Origin: an uncultured Eubacterium sp.
Lineage (GTDB): Bacteria > Bacillota_A > Clostridia > Lachnospirales > Lachnospiraceae
Assembly (NCBI GenBank): GCA_910589045.1
Contig: CAJUSH010000015.1
Span: 1-58,062 of the forward strand
Direction: 5' to 3'
DNA: 58,062 nucleotides
Made by a program: the position numbers and the translations under genes. The notes below the pieces were generated by a model that saw nothing but the letters and a program-made list of their open reading frames with translations, was not told where the DNA came from and did not search any database. Of this stretch, positions 17,218 to 25,491 are shown one piece after another (the first letter of the stretch is position 1; each line of letters starts with the position of its first letter).

Positions 17218-18102
17218 TCAGTGTGCATAGACCTGTAAGAGCGTGTCCGAAAAGTCCTGCATCTGCGAGGTGAGGGCGTGGCACTGGTTGTAGCAGAGGT
17301 AAAAATAGCGCTTCATGGAAACCTCTTCAATCGGGCAGATGGTAATGTCCCCCTTTTCCACGTATTCCTTCACACACCGCTCGGAGAGCACGCCAAGTCC
17401 CAGATTGTGGCGCACGGCGTCGACAATGGCGCAGCGGCTGCCGCATTCCCACTTCGTGACAAAGGGGATGTGGTGCGTCAGCATGATATTTTCAAAGATG
17501 GCCCGTGTGCCGCTGCCCTTTTCGCGCATGATAAAATGCTGGTGGCTCAGATCGCCGATGGAGACGGAGGTTTTTTCGGCAAACGGGTGCTTTTTGCCGC
17601 AGATGACGCATAAATTGTCTTCGAGCACGGGTCTTGTGAGAATTTCCTGCCGGACAATGATGCCCTCCACCAGGGCGATATCCAGCTCGTTATGTATGAG
17701 ACGGTGCTCTATGATCTTGGTGTTTTCTACAAAAACGGTCGTATCGATGTCCGGATGGCATTCGTTTAGCGCTTCGATCAGGGTTCCCATCAGCGTGTTT
17801 CCGATGGTGAGGGTTGCACCGACGCGCAGGGGACGCAGAGAATGGATGTTTTTCATGGACTGCTCGAGCTGCTCGTGACTGGCAATGATCTCACGGGCGT
17901 GATCCAGCAGAAGCAGGCCCGCAGACGTGATTTTCAGTTCCCTGGAAACGCGCTCAAAAAATTTGGCGTGGTATTCCGCCTCCAGATCCGAGATGATCTG
18001 GCTCACGGTGGGCTGTGAAATATAGAGCCGCTTTGCCGCCTCGCTCATTTTCCGGTATTCCGCAACTGCAATAAAGGTTTTTAACTGTTTTAAGGTCGCC
18101 AT
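17218..18102 (-). CDS. LysR-family regulator of sulfur genes
   Basis: 294 aa from ATG 18102, with GGAGGGCAGCT upstream; the extension to 18123 lacks an RBS. The N-terminal winged helix reads LKQLKTFIAVAEYRKMSEAA and LYISQPTVSQ, followed by a two-lobed effector domain (about 90-290). It is divergent from the rhodanese-oxidoreductase/sulfite reductase/YeiH operon. In E. coli the LysR protein YeiE is paired with yeiH and responds to sulfite, so a similar sulfite-sensing role is the best inference. A dyad in the shared intergenic region is its likely site. Confidence 0.87.
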   Translation of the reverse strand: MATLKQLKTFIAVAEYRKMSEAAKRLYISQPTVSQIISDLEAEYHAKFFERVSRELKITSAGLLLLDHAREIIASHEQLEQSMKNIHSLRPLRVGATLTIGNTLMGTLIEALNECHPDIDTTVFVENTKIIEHRLIHNELDIALVEGIIVRQEILTRPVLEDNLCVICGKKHPFAEKTSVSIGDLSHQHFIMREKGSGTRAIFENIMLTHHIPFVTKWECGSRCAIVDAVRHNLGLGVLSERCVKEYVEKGDITICPIEEVSMKRYFYLCYNQCHALTSQMQDFSDTLLQVYAH

Positions 18103-18129
18103 AGCTGCCCTCCGTGGATGCATAAAATG

Positions 18130-18203
18130 CTATAGGGAAAACCCTATGCTATGATTCATATTTTACTATTTTACCTGTAATTCGACAAGTGTTATTATAT
18201 AAT
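18130..18203 (+). promoter_or_regulatory. LysR-type dyad and promoter of the sulfite operon
   Basis: ATAGGG (18132-18137) and CCCTAT (18142-18147) form a dyad of T-N11-A type in the divergent intergenic region. TATAAT at 18198-18203 is a probable -10 for the plus-strand operon; the -35 is poor, as expected for an activated promoter. Confidence 0.5.
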
Positions 18204-18228
18204 AATGAACAAGTGAAGGAGGTACGAG

Positions 18229-19851
18229 ATGAAGGTATTGGTACTTGGCGGTGTTGCTGCGGGAACAAAAATCGCGGCAAAGCTGATGCGGGAGGACCGC
18301 GGTAATGAGGTAATCGTGCTGAACAAGGGAAAAAACATTTCCTATGCAGGCTGCGGACTGCCCTACTACGTGGGTCATGTCATTGAGGACAGGGATGATC
18401 TGATCGTGAATACGCCCGAGAAGTATGCAAAGCTCACAGGCGTGACCGTCGTGACCGGGACGGAGGCTACGAAGGTAGACCCGGCGAACAGGAAGGTGAC
18501 GGCAAAGAACCTGGATACGGGAGAAGAGAAGGAATATGGTTACGACAAGCTGGTGATCTCCGTGGGTGCAAGCCCCGTGAAGCCGCCCATTGACGGCTGC
18601 GACCTGGAGAACGTGTTCTTTGTGAGAACGCCGGAGGACGCAATCCGCCTCCGCGACGCCGTGGACAGCGGAGACGTAAAGCGGGCCGTTGTCGTCGGCG
18701 CGGGCTACATCGGGCTGGAGATTGCGGAGAACCTAAAGCTGCAGGGCATCCGTCCCTTTGTGCTGGACATGGCGGAGCATGCGCTGCCCGGGTTTGACGC
18801 GGAGATGGCGGAGTATGTGGAAGGAAAGCTGCAGGAGAGCGGCATTCCGGTTGTGACCGGCGTTGCCGTGACCGGCATCGAGGGCGACAAAAAGGTGGAG
18901 AAGGTGCTCACCAGCAAGAAGGCCTACAAGGCAGACCTCGTTGTATTGAGCGCGGGTATCCGTCCCAACACCGCATTTCTGGAGGGCACAGGGCTTGAGA
19001 TGTTCAAGGGCACGATCGTGACCAACGAAAAGGGCGAGACAAATCTTGCGGACATTTATGCCGCAGGTGACTGCGCGATGGTACATAACGCGCTCACCGG
19101 AAAGGCCGCATGGTCGCCCATGGGCTCCACGGCAAATATTGCGGGCCGTCTCATTGCACAGAATATGATGGGAGCGGGGCGAAACTACCGGGGCGCGCTC
19201 GGAACGGCTGTCTGCAAGCTGCCGGGCATCAACGTGGGAAGGACCGGACTGACCGAGGCGCAGGCACAGGCGGAGGGCTTTGACCCCGTGAGCGTAATCA
19301 CGGTGGTGGACGACAAGGCGCACTATTTCCCGGGCGCGGGCACGTTTATTATCAAGATGATCGCGGACAAAGCTTCCTTAAGGCTGCTGGGCGTGCAGGT
19401 CATCGGAGCGGGCGCCGTGGACAAGGTTGTGGACATTGCTGTGACAGGCATCATGCTTAAAGGAACACTCCCGGATCTGGCGGACATGGATCTGGCCTAC
19501 GCGCCGCCGTTTTCTACTGCGATCCATCCCTTCGAGCACACGTTAAACGTGCTGATGAATAAGATCAACGGCAATTTTGAAACATTCACCCCGGCGGAAT
19601 ATGCCGCGGGCGCTGCGGAGGGCTACAAGGTTGTGGATGCCTGTCTGACACCTTCCATCGAGGGCGCGCCTTACGTGGAGCTTACGACGGTAGAAGGACC
19701 CGTCGAGGGACTGGACCCGCAGGAGAAGCTTCTTCTGGTCTGCAACAAGGGCAAGCGCGCGTATCTGCTTCAGAACCGTCTGAAGTTCTACGGCTACAGG
19801 CATACAAAGGTACTCGAGGGCGGTATTACCTTCAGCGACGTGGAAGCGTAA
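18229..19851 (+). CDS. CoA-disulfide/NADH-persulfide reductase with C-terminal rhodanese domain
   Basis: 540 aa flavoprotein. The FAD-binding motif VLVLGGVAAGTKIA (3-16) is followed by the single redox cysteine Cys42 in YAGCGLPYY, as in CoA-disulfide reductases. The NAD-binding motif GAGYIGLE is near 164, and the FAD-contacting YAAGDCA near 285. A dimerisation domain follows, then a short rhodanese module with active-site loop CNKGKRAY near 505. This resembles Npsr/CoADR-RHD enzymes that reduce persulfides or polysulfides using NADH. RBS AAGGAGG precedes ATG 18229. It leads the operon with a siroheme reductase and YeiH, fitting sulfane-sulfur or sulfite handling. Confidence 0.85.
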   Translation: MKVLVLGGVAAGTKIAAKLMREDRGNEVIVLNKGKNISYAGCGLPYYVGHVIEDRDDLIVNTPEKYAKLTGVTVVTGTEATKVDPANRKVTAKNLDTGEEKEYGYDKLVISVGASPVKPPIDGCDLENVFFVRTPEDAIRLRDAVDSGDVKRAVVVGAGYIGLEIAENLKLQGIRPFVLDMAEHALPGFDAEMAEYVEGKLQESGIPVVTGVAVTGIEGDKKVEKVLTSKKAYKADLVVLSAGIRPNTAFLEGTGLEMFKGTIVTNEKGETNLADIYAAGDCAMVHNALTGKAAWSPMGSTANIAGRLIAQNMMGAGRNYRGALGTAVCKLPGINVGRTGLTEAQAQAEGFDPVSVITVVDDKAHYFPGAGTFIIKMIADKASLRLLGVQVIGAGAVDKVVDIAVTGIMLKGTLPDLADMDLAYAPPFSTAIHPFEHTLNVLMNKINGNFETFTPAEYAAGAAEGYKVVDACLTPSIEGAPYVELTTVEGPVEGLDPQEKLLLVCNKGKRAYLLQNRLKFYGYRHTKVLEGGITFSDVEA

Positions 19852-19920
19852 TCAAAGTGTAACGACGCAGAAAGTATAAGGATGAAAAGCACAGGGAAAA
19901 AGATAAAGGAGGAATCAGTA

Positions 19921-20871
19921 ATGGGATGTACAATCAAACCCGATGAGATCAAGCGGGTAAAGGCATTAGGTTTTCTGAATAACAAGGGGACGGATCTGTT
20001 CAACGGACGTGTAATTACCGTGAACGGAAAAATCACGGCGGAGCAGACAAAGGTGATCGCCGAGGCGGCGGAAAAGTTCGGAAACGGCGACGTGGAGTTT
20101 ACCACGCGTCTGACCGTCGAGGTGCGGGGTATCCACTTTGATAATATCGAGCCGTTCCGCGCGTATATCGCGAAGGCGGGGCTTGAGACCGGAGGCACCG
20201 GCTCTCTGGTGCGCCCCGTCGTATCCTGCAAGGGCACAACCTGCCAGTACGGACTGTATGATACGTTTGCACTTTCCGAGAAAATCCATGAGCGTTTTTA
20301 CAAGGGCTACCGTAGCGTAAGGCTTCCCCACAAGTTTAAGATCGCAACCGGCGGCTGTCCGAACAACTGTGTAAAGCCGGATTTGAATGACCTGGGCATT
20401 ATCGGACAGCTTATTCCCAACGTGGATGAGGATATGTGCAACGACTGCAAGAAGTGCCAGGTGGAGACGGCCTGTCCCATGGGTGCCGCAAAGGTGGAGG
20501 ACGGCGTGCTGAACATCGACCAGGATGCCTGCAACAACTGCGGACGGTGTGTGGAGAAATGCCCGTTTGACGTCATCGAGGAGGGAACGCCGGGCTTCCG
20601 TATTTACATCGGCGGAAGATGGGGAAAGAAGACCGCGAGCGGACAGCCCTTATCGAAGGTATTCACCTCCGAGGAGGAGATGCTTGAGACGGTTGAAAAG
20701 GCAATCCTTCTGTTCCGCGAGCAGGGCAAAACCGGCGAGCGCTTTGCAGATACCATCGCAAGAATCGGCTTTGAGGAAGTGGAAAAGCAGCTTCTTTCCA
20801 ATGATATTCTCGACCGCAAGCAGGAAATTCTGGACGCGAAGCTGCACCTGGTGGGCGGGGCAACCTGCTGA
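19921..20871 (+). CDS. small siroheme sulfite reductase with two 4Fe-4S ferredoxin clusters
   Basis: 316 aa from ATG 19921 (AAGGAGGAATCAGTA upstream); an in-frame ATG at 19882 has a poorer context. The N-terminal half is a nitrite/sulfite reductase ferredoxin-like domain with siroheme ligands CKGTTC and CPNNC. A two-cluster ferredoxin insert follows: CNDCKKCQVETACP and CNNCGRCVEKCP (about 177-225). The one-module architecture is like AsrC and clostridial small sulfite reductases, which reduce sulfite to sulfide. It has no AsrA/AsrB partner here, so electrons may come straight from ferredoxin. The window thus has two different siroheme reductases under one LysR region. Confidence 0.87.
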   Translation: MGCTIKPDEIKRVKALGFLNNKGTDLFNGRVITVNGKITAEQTKVIAEAAEKFGNGDVEFTTRLTVEVRGIHFDNIEPFRAYIAKAGLETGGTGSLVRPVVSCKGTTCQYGLYDTFALSEKIHERFYKGYRSVRLPHKFKIATGGCPNNCVKPDLNDLGIIGQLIPNVDEDMCNDCKKCQVETACPMGAAKVEDGVLNIDQDACNNCGRCVEKCPFDVIEEGTPGFRIYIGGRWGKKTASGQPLSKVFTSEEEMLETVEKAILLFREQGKTGERFADTIARIGFEEVEKQLLSNDILDRKQEILDAKLHLVGGATC

Positions 20872-20897
20872 TTAAACGAAAGAAAAGGATGTTTCGT

Positions 20898-21947
20898 ATG
20901 GAATCAAAGAAAAAATACGGCGCGATTTTATTGTGCCTTGTCATCGGCTTTCTCGCGACGAAATCTACGGATTTACAGTCTGCCGCCTTCGGGCGCGTGG
21001 TGATGGGCGGACCTATGGTGGCACTGCTGGTTTCCATGATTATCTGCAATATCATTCCGACCCTGGATAAGGATTTTAAGGAGGGTACGACCTACAGCAG
21101 CAAGCAGTTTCTCAACCGGGGAATTATCCTGACCGGAGGTACGTTAAGCTTTGCCTCGATTCTTGGAACGGGTGTGAAGGCATTGCCCTTAATCCTGTTC
21201 AATATCTGCCTGTCCTTTGCGGTAGCGCTGCTGGTCGGCAGAAAGATCGGCGTCACAAAAAACACCTCCGTTTTAGTCGGCGGCGGAACCTGCATCTGCG
21301 GCGGTACGGCGATTGCGACTCTGAGCCGCATTATCAAGGCGACGGACGCGGAGATCGCTTTCGGAATGGCGGCGATTTTCCTGTTTGATACGATTTCCGC
21401 ATTTTCCTACCCGTATATTGCACCGCTCATCGGATTTACGCACAATCAGTTTGCCTTCGTGGCCGGGACCGCCATCAACGATACATCATCGGTGGCAGGC
21501 GCTCAGGCGACGTTCCAGGCGATGATCGGGAACCCGGATTTTAACGGCGCGCTGAACGTGAAGCTCGTGCGCACCACCATGCTGATTTTCGTGGCGGTTG
21601 TCTGGACGGTTCTGATGGCAAGGGATGCAAAGAAAAACGGCGAGGTGGAAGGCTCCGACAGCATCTTTGCGGTAGTAAAGAAAACCTTCCCGATGTTCAT
21701 CCTCTGGTTTGTCGTGATGGCAGGCCTGAACACCTACGGTGTATTCACGGAGAAGGGAATCAAGCTTCTGACACTTGCGAGCAAATTCCTGTTTGCTTCC
21801 GCGCTTGCGGGCGTAGGGTTCAAGATCAAGTTTAAGGACGTATTTTCCAGGGGATTAAAGCCGATTGCGCTCGGCGGAATCACCTGGGCGTGCGTCGCGG
21901 CGTCCTCGTATATCTTTGCGTTTGTGTTTGCGGGATATATCGGATAG
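20898..21947 (+). CDS. yeiH: YeiH-family putative sulfite/sulfate exporter
   Basis: 349 aa integral membrane protein with about ten helices, matching the YeiH/UPF0324 family (usually 320-350 aa). Recognisable are FLATKSTDLQS, the Gly-rich LVGGGTCICGGTAIATLS and FAFVAGTAINDTSSVAGAQ. ATG 20898 is better spaced from the AAAGGA upstream than ATG 20889. It is the last gene of the operon after the oxidoreductase-rhodanese and small sulfite reductase, which supports export or balance of sulfite. The specific substrate is inferred from context. Confidence 0.85.
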   Translation: MESKKKYGAILLCLVIGFLATKSTDLQSAAFGRVVMGGPMVALLVSMIICNIIPTLDKDFKEGTTYSSKQFLNRGIILTGGTLSFASILGTGVKALPLILFNICLSFAVALLVGRKIGVTKNTSVLVGGGTCICGGTAIATLSRIIKATDAEIAFGMAAIFLFDTISAFSYPYIAPLIGFTHNQFAFVAGTAINDTSSVAGAQATFQAMIGNPDFNGALNVKLVRTTMLIFVAVVWTVLMARDAKKNGEVEGSDSIFAVVKKTFPMFILWFVVMAGLNTYGVFTEKGIKLLTLASKFLFASALAGVGFKIKFKDVFSRGLKPIALGGITWACVAASSYIFAFVFAGYIG

Positions 21948-21995
21948 GGCACAGGCTTACATTTCGCCATGGTGTGCTCCGGGACAAAAGATGCG

Positions 21996-22024
21996 TTGAA
22001 AAAATGAAATCCCCGTGCTATAAT
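21996..22024 (+). promoter_or_regulatory. sigma-A promoter for the 121-aa gene
   Basis: TTGAAA (21996-22001), 17-nt spacer, TATAAT (22019-22024). The -10 lies inside the hairpin described at 22011-22079. Confidence 0.65.
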
Positions 22025-22079
22025 CCGTTGCAGGAGAGGGAACCGTTCCCGCCCGCAGGATTTGCACGGGGGTATTTTT
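22011..22079 (+). terminator. nested stem at the end of the yeiH operon
   Basis: CCCCGTGC (22011-22018) pairs with GCACGGGG (22064-22071); inner pairs AATCC/GGATT and GGGAA/TTCCC extend it, and TATTTTT follows. It can end yeiH transcripts, yet it also holds the promoter and RBS region of the next gene. Confidence 0.45.
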
Positions 22080-22445
22080 ATGCATGTAGAATTAACAAGA
22101 CAAAGTGTCGTTATCAAATGTAATCTGGAAGCATCCGTCATGACCGGCAACTATGAATTTTATTATGCCTCCGGTTTATTATGCCGGCTGATGGACCGCG
22201 CGGTGACAGCAGATATTCGGCCAGAAGCGCTGCATACGCTGGTCCAGGAGCTTTTAGCGGAGTTTTCACCCGCTGACGGTCACGAAAAGCATCTCGCACA
22301 TATGCTCAGATACTATCATCCCGACCAGGATCGTTACGACGGGCAGATGGCACAGCTTCTGCAGATGGGACTGCAGGAAGCGCATATGTGGGAGCGGATC
22401 GTGCAGCAGGGCAATCCGCAGCCGGTCACGCTTTGTGCAAAGTGA
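22080..22445 (+). CDS. hypothetical protein, 121 aa
   Basis: I do not recognise this family. From ATG 22080 the frame reads MHVELTRQSVVIKC and continues as a helical, His/Gln/Met-rich protein (LQMGLQEAHMWERI) without a signal peptide or membrane helix. Codon use matches neighbouring genes. It has its own strong promoter, but the RBS (GGGGG, 9 nt upstream) is unusual and lies within a stem. Earlier in-frame TTG 22062 is less likely. It follows the sulfite operon but has no motif tying it to sulfur. Confidence 0.55.
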   Translation: MHVELTRQSVVIKCNLEASVMTGNYEFYYASGLLCRLMDRAVTADIRPEALHTLVQELLAEFSPADGHEKHLAHMLRYYHPDQDRYDGQMAQLLQMGLQEAHMWERIVQQGNPQPVTLCAK

Positions 22446-22498
22446 ACCGTGCGCACGGCGAATAGAGCCGGTGGCGCCGATGCGTTCACTGCAGGCTG

Positions 22499-23527
22499 TT
22501 ATGTCGCAAAGTCGATCTGCTGGATCGTGCCGACGCCGCCGTTCTCGTACATAAACATGCCGGTCTGGCGGATCAGCGCGTTCATCTGGTTCTGCTGGCT
22601 GTTCATGGAAAACTGTGTGTCCTGCGCGCCGAGGTAGATGGCGCCCACGCCCGCCTTGCCAAGGCCGACGAGCTGGTCGTTTCCGTTTTCGTCCTTGCTC
22701 CAGATGAGCAGCTTGTCAAAAATCTCGTCCGCTTCGTCAATCCATCCGTTTCCGTCGCTGTCGTACTGCGCCAGGTCAGCAAACCCGTTTCCGCTTGTGG
22801 CGCCGAACAGCTCGGATCCGTCGTTGATTTTGCCGTCCCCGTTTTTATCCAGCGCTAAAAAGCCGCTGCCGGGGCCAAGCCTTGAGATCGCCTCCTCATG
22901 TCCGTCCGCGTCGAGGTCAAACATGAATTTCTGGTCCTGTACGTCCGCAGAGGGTACGTCCAGGTTAATGACCAGCGGGTCAATGACCCGGGGCGCCCCA
23001 AAATCGATCTGCTGTGAGGCGTACTGCGTGAAGGAACGGCTCATCGTAAGCTCCACGTTAAAGTTGACTTCCCGCCCGTCCGAGGTTTTTACCGTGCCGC
23101 CCGTCTGAAAGGAGGTCGTCTCGTTTTCCTCGTGGTAAAATTCCGAGATGTACTGTCCGCCCTCCGGCTGCGAGAGGCTGCTGTCAAGCCTGGAAAGGCT
23201 GTTCATGCGCGCATCGTTGCCAAGCAGGAGGTTTAACAGATGGTTTAAGGTCTGCTCCTGTATTTTCATCAGATTCTGCAGCCGGGTACCGTTGTTTAAC
23301 CGTGTCAGGCCGGTTATGTTCTGGCTCGCCTGAAAGCGGTCAAACAGGTTGTCGGAAAAGCTGGCATTGCCCTGACCACTGCCGTAGATGGAGTGCTCGG
23401 ACTTCGAAGAGCTTGTGGTGGCGGCAAATGAATTTTTTCCCCAGACATGCAATGACTGTGAGGAAAAGGTGCGGGAAGAAAAGCTGCGTTTTCCCGTCAT
23501 GCCGATATTACTTGATTGAATAATCAA
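22499..23527 (-). CDS. EF-hand-like calcium-binding protein of unknown role
   Basis: 342 aa from TTG 23527, preceded on the minus strand by AAAGGGAGC; an ATG 105 nt upstream would add a stretch lacking an RBS. The N-terminal 170 residues are Ser/Asn/Gln-rich and lack a signal peptide. A beta-rich segment follows, then Asp-rich loops DLDADGHEE, DKNGDGKINDG and DSDGNGWIDEAD (about 215-290), which fit EF-hand or dockerin-like Ca2+ loops. The C-terminus is FMYENGGVGTIQQIDFAT. I recall uncharacterised clostridial proteins of this type but no function. It is divergent from spoVAC. Confidence 0.75.
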   Translation of the reverse strand: MIIQSSNIGMTGKRSFSSRTFSSQSLHVWGKNSFAATTSSSKSEHSIYGSGQGNASFSDNLFDRFQASQNITGLTRLNNGTRLQNLMKIQEQTLNHLLNLLLGNDARMNSLSRLDSSLSQPEGGQYISEFYHEENETTSFQTGGTVKTSDGREVNFNVELTMSRSFTQYASQQIDFGAPRVIDPLVINLDVPSADVQDQKFMFDLDADGHEEAISRLGPGSGFLALDKNGDGKINDGSELFGATSGNGFADLAQYDSDGNGWIDEADEIFDKLLIWSKDENGNDQLVGLGKAGVGAIYLGAQDTQFSMNSQQNQMNALIRQTGMFMYENGGVGTIQQIDFAT

Positions 23528-23736
23528 AACATCGCTCCCTTTGATAGGACACCGGTTTATTTTGATTGTCTCCCTACAAAGCAAAATAAAAGAACTATAA
23601 AATGACCTGGAAATATCCCTTTTCCAAATCAATTTACCGTCCCTGGCTCATCCTGTATTTTTTTATTTCTGTGTACATATATGTCATTCAGATATGTTTT
23701 TTATCGGAGAGAAAAACCGGAAAGTTTAGCGTCAAC

Positions 23737-23767
23737 TGCATAAAATCCGGCGTAAGAAGCCACAATA
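23737..23767 (+). promoter_or_regulatory. possible sigma-G/F promoter of spoVAC
   Basis: TGCATA (23737-23742), 18 nt, CACAATA (23761-23767) resembles the forespore consensus (G-ATA ... CATAxTA), about 38 nt before the spoVAC start. This is inference from the gene's known forespore expression. Confidence 0.35.
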
Positions 23768-23804
23768 GCACAAAACGACTATATATGAGAACGGGAGATG
23801 CGAT

Positions 23805-24281
23805 ATGATGAAAAATGATACGCTGCCGCCGCAAAAACAGCAGCAGCAAAAGGAATACAACGATTATGTGAAGCAGGTGACCCCCACCTACAGCCTGTGG
23901 GGAAATATGGCGAAGGCGTTTGTGGTGGGCGGCGTTATCTGCTGTATCGGGCAGGGAATCCTAAACGCGGCGAAGGCCATGGGGGCCGACGAGGAGATGG
24001 CACCGCTGTGGTGCACGCTCGTTTTGGTCTTTTTGAGCGTGCTTTTGACGGGGCTTAATATTTATCCGACCTTTGCGAAGTGGGGCGGCGCAGGCGCGCT
24101 GGTTCCCATCACCGGGTTTGCGAACAGTGTGGCGGCACCCGCCATCGAGTTCCGCGGCAGCGAGGGAAACGTGTTCGGCTGCGGCGCAAAGATCTTCTCC
24201 ATCTGCGGCCCCGTGATTTTGTACGGGATTTTTACAAGCTGGCTCCTCGGGATCATCTACTGGGTGTGGGGAATGCTTTAA
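23805..24281 (+). CDS. spoVAC: stage V sporulation protein AC
   Basis: 158 aa membrane protein of the SpoVA channel that moves Ca2+-dipicolinic acid across the spore inner membrane. It shows the SpoVAC pattern: charged N-terminus (KQQQQKEYNDYVKQVTPTYS), four hydrophobic helices, and the conserved GAGALVPITGFANSVAAPAIEFRS-like region with EGNVFGCGAK. Two adjacent ATG codons (23805, 23808) follow GGGAGATGCG. Normally spoVAC is followed by spoVAD and spoVAE; here neither is present, so this is either a lone extra copy or a displaced gene. A terminator follows at 24324. Confidence 0.9.
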   Translation: MMKNDTLPPQKQQQQKEYNDYVKQVTPTYSLWGNMAKAFVVGGVICCIGQGILNAAKAMGADEEMAPLWCTLVLVFLSVLLTGLNIYPTFAKWGGAGALVPITGFANSVAAPAIEFRGSEGNVFGCGAKIFSICGPVILYGIFTSWLLGIIYWVWGML

Positions 24282-24323
24282 ATATGCGAGCCGGGCGTAT
24301 GCTTATGCATCGGCAGTGAAAAA

Positions 24324-24366
24324 AACCGCTTGCAGCCTCCAAAAAAAGGAGGGGCAAGCGGTTCTT
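24324..24366. terminator. bidirectional terminator between spoVAC and the repeat peptide
   Basis: AACCGCTTGC (24324-24333) pairs with GCAAGCGGTT (24354-24363), with CCTCC/GGAGG as an inner stem. U-rich tails exist on both strands, longer on the minus strand. Confidence 0.8.
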
Positions 24367-24389
24367 TGATGCATGTGGTTTGTATTTGC

Positions 24390-24581
24390 CTACTGCACGC
24401 AGTTCATGTCGGTAAGGCCGCAGCTCTTGTCATCCGCGGAGGTGTCGCCGTTCATGTTGGTAATGCTGTGCTCCTTCTGCTCCTGGCCCTCTAAGCAGTT
24501 CATGTCAGTAAGGCCGCAGCTCTTGTCCTCATTATTGGTATCGCCGTTCATATTGGAGATGCCTAATCCGTCCTTTGCCAT
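24390..24581 (-). CDS. 63-aa tandem-repeat cysteine peptide (unknown)
   Basis: I do not recognise this. ATG 24581 is preceded on the minus strand by AGGAGGG at good spacing, and a bidirectional terminator follows, so expression is likely. After MAKDGLG the peptide is two copies of a 32-residue unit. Each contains NMNGDT, an acidic spacer, then DKSCGLTDMNC; the units are joined by EGQEQKEHS. Each unit has two Cys six residues apart. There is no signal peptide or membrane helix. The pattern would fit a metal-binding or modified peptide, or a spore protein given the adjacent spoVAC. No maturation enzyme or transporter is encoded nearby. Confidence 0.7.
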   Translation of the reverse strand: MAKDGLGISNMNGDTNNEDKSCGLTDMNCLEGQEQKEHSITNMNGDTSADDKSCGLTDMNCVQ

Positions 24582-24819
24582 AGTAAAACCCTCCTGTTTA
24601 TAGTTTGCCGGCTGCGTATTTTAAATATGCAAAAGCCCCGGCGTGCGGGGAACAAAGCGCATCGGCTTTCCGGCTATGGATAGTATAACAGGAAACAGGC
24701 AAAAACAAAATAGACAAAACGAGGAAAATGATAAAACAGGGATTGATTTTTTCCGGATTCTGTAAGAAAATAGGAATAAATACTAAAAAGAAACCGCAAA
24801 TCAGGGAAGGAGACGTACT

Positions 24820-25383
24820 ATGAGTTTTATAGAGAAAAAGTTGGAGCCGTTTGAGGTGGACGCCTATCAGAACGGGGAATTTATCAGGGTGACGGACGAG
24901 TCGGCAGCGGGAAAATGGAAAATATTCTTCTTTTATCCGGCGGATTTTACGTTTGTGTGCCCCACGGAGCTGGGGGATCTGGCGGACCATTACGAGGAGT
25001 TTCAGGAGGCGGGCTGTGAGATCTATTCCGTGTCCACCGACAGCCATTTTGTGCACAAGGCATGGGCGGATGCATCCGACACGATCAAAAAGATCAAATA
25101 TCCGATGCTAAGCGACGCGGCATGGAATCTGTCAAAGCAGTTTGACGTGCTGGTAGAGAAGGACGGACAGGCACTGCGCGGCACCTTTATCGTTGACCCC
25201 GACGGGCTGGTTCAGGCCTATGAGATCCACAACATGGGTATCGGGCGCAACGCCGAGGAGCTGCTGCGCAAGCTGCAGGCGGCACAGTTTGTCCGGGAGC
25301 ACGGCGACCAGGTGTGCCCTGCAAAGTGGAAGCCCGGCGCAGAGACGTTAAAGCCCAGCCTGGATCTGGTGGGGATGCTTTAA
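24820..25383 (+). CDS. ahpC: alkyl hydroperoxide reductase C (2-Cys peroxiredoxin)
   Basis: 187 aa, typical AhpC length. It reduces H2O2, organic peroxides and peroxynitrite. Peroxidatic Cys47 lies in FTFVCPTE, with the companion Thr and Arg motifs (GTFIVDP), and the resolving Cys is in DQVCPAKW near the C-terminus. RBS AAGGAGACGTACT precedes ATG 24820. The downstream gene (25492) encodes an AhpF N-terminal-like dithiol protein, its likely reductant. No PerR box was evident upstream. Confidence 0.95.
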   Translation: MSFIEKKLEPFEVDAYQNGEFIRVTDESAAGKWKIFFFYPADFTFVCPTELGDLADHYEEFQEAGCEIYSVSTDSHFVHKAWADASDTIKKIKYPMLSDAAWNLSKQFDVLVEKDGQALRGTFIVDPDGLVQAYEIHNMGIGRNAEELLRKLQAAQFVREHGDQVCPAKWKPGAETLKPSLDLVGML

Positions 25384-25491
25384 GCGCGGGTTTCATCTGG
25401 TGCGGCGAACGGCTCTGCCTGCGTCCGACGCAGTATGGGCGAGGGCAGGGGCTCTCCGCCGACAAAGCTGTGAAAGGGAGGAGCGAAAACG

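Noticed and set aside
24630..24652. CCCCG/CGGGG hairpin in the leader of the repeat peptide as an attenuator
   Set aside because: The stem is only 5 bp with a short U-tract; too weak to call without transcript data.
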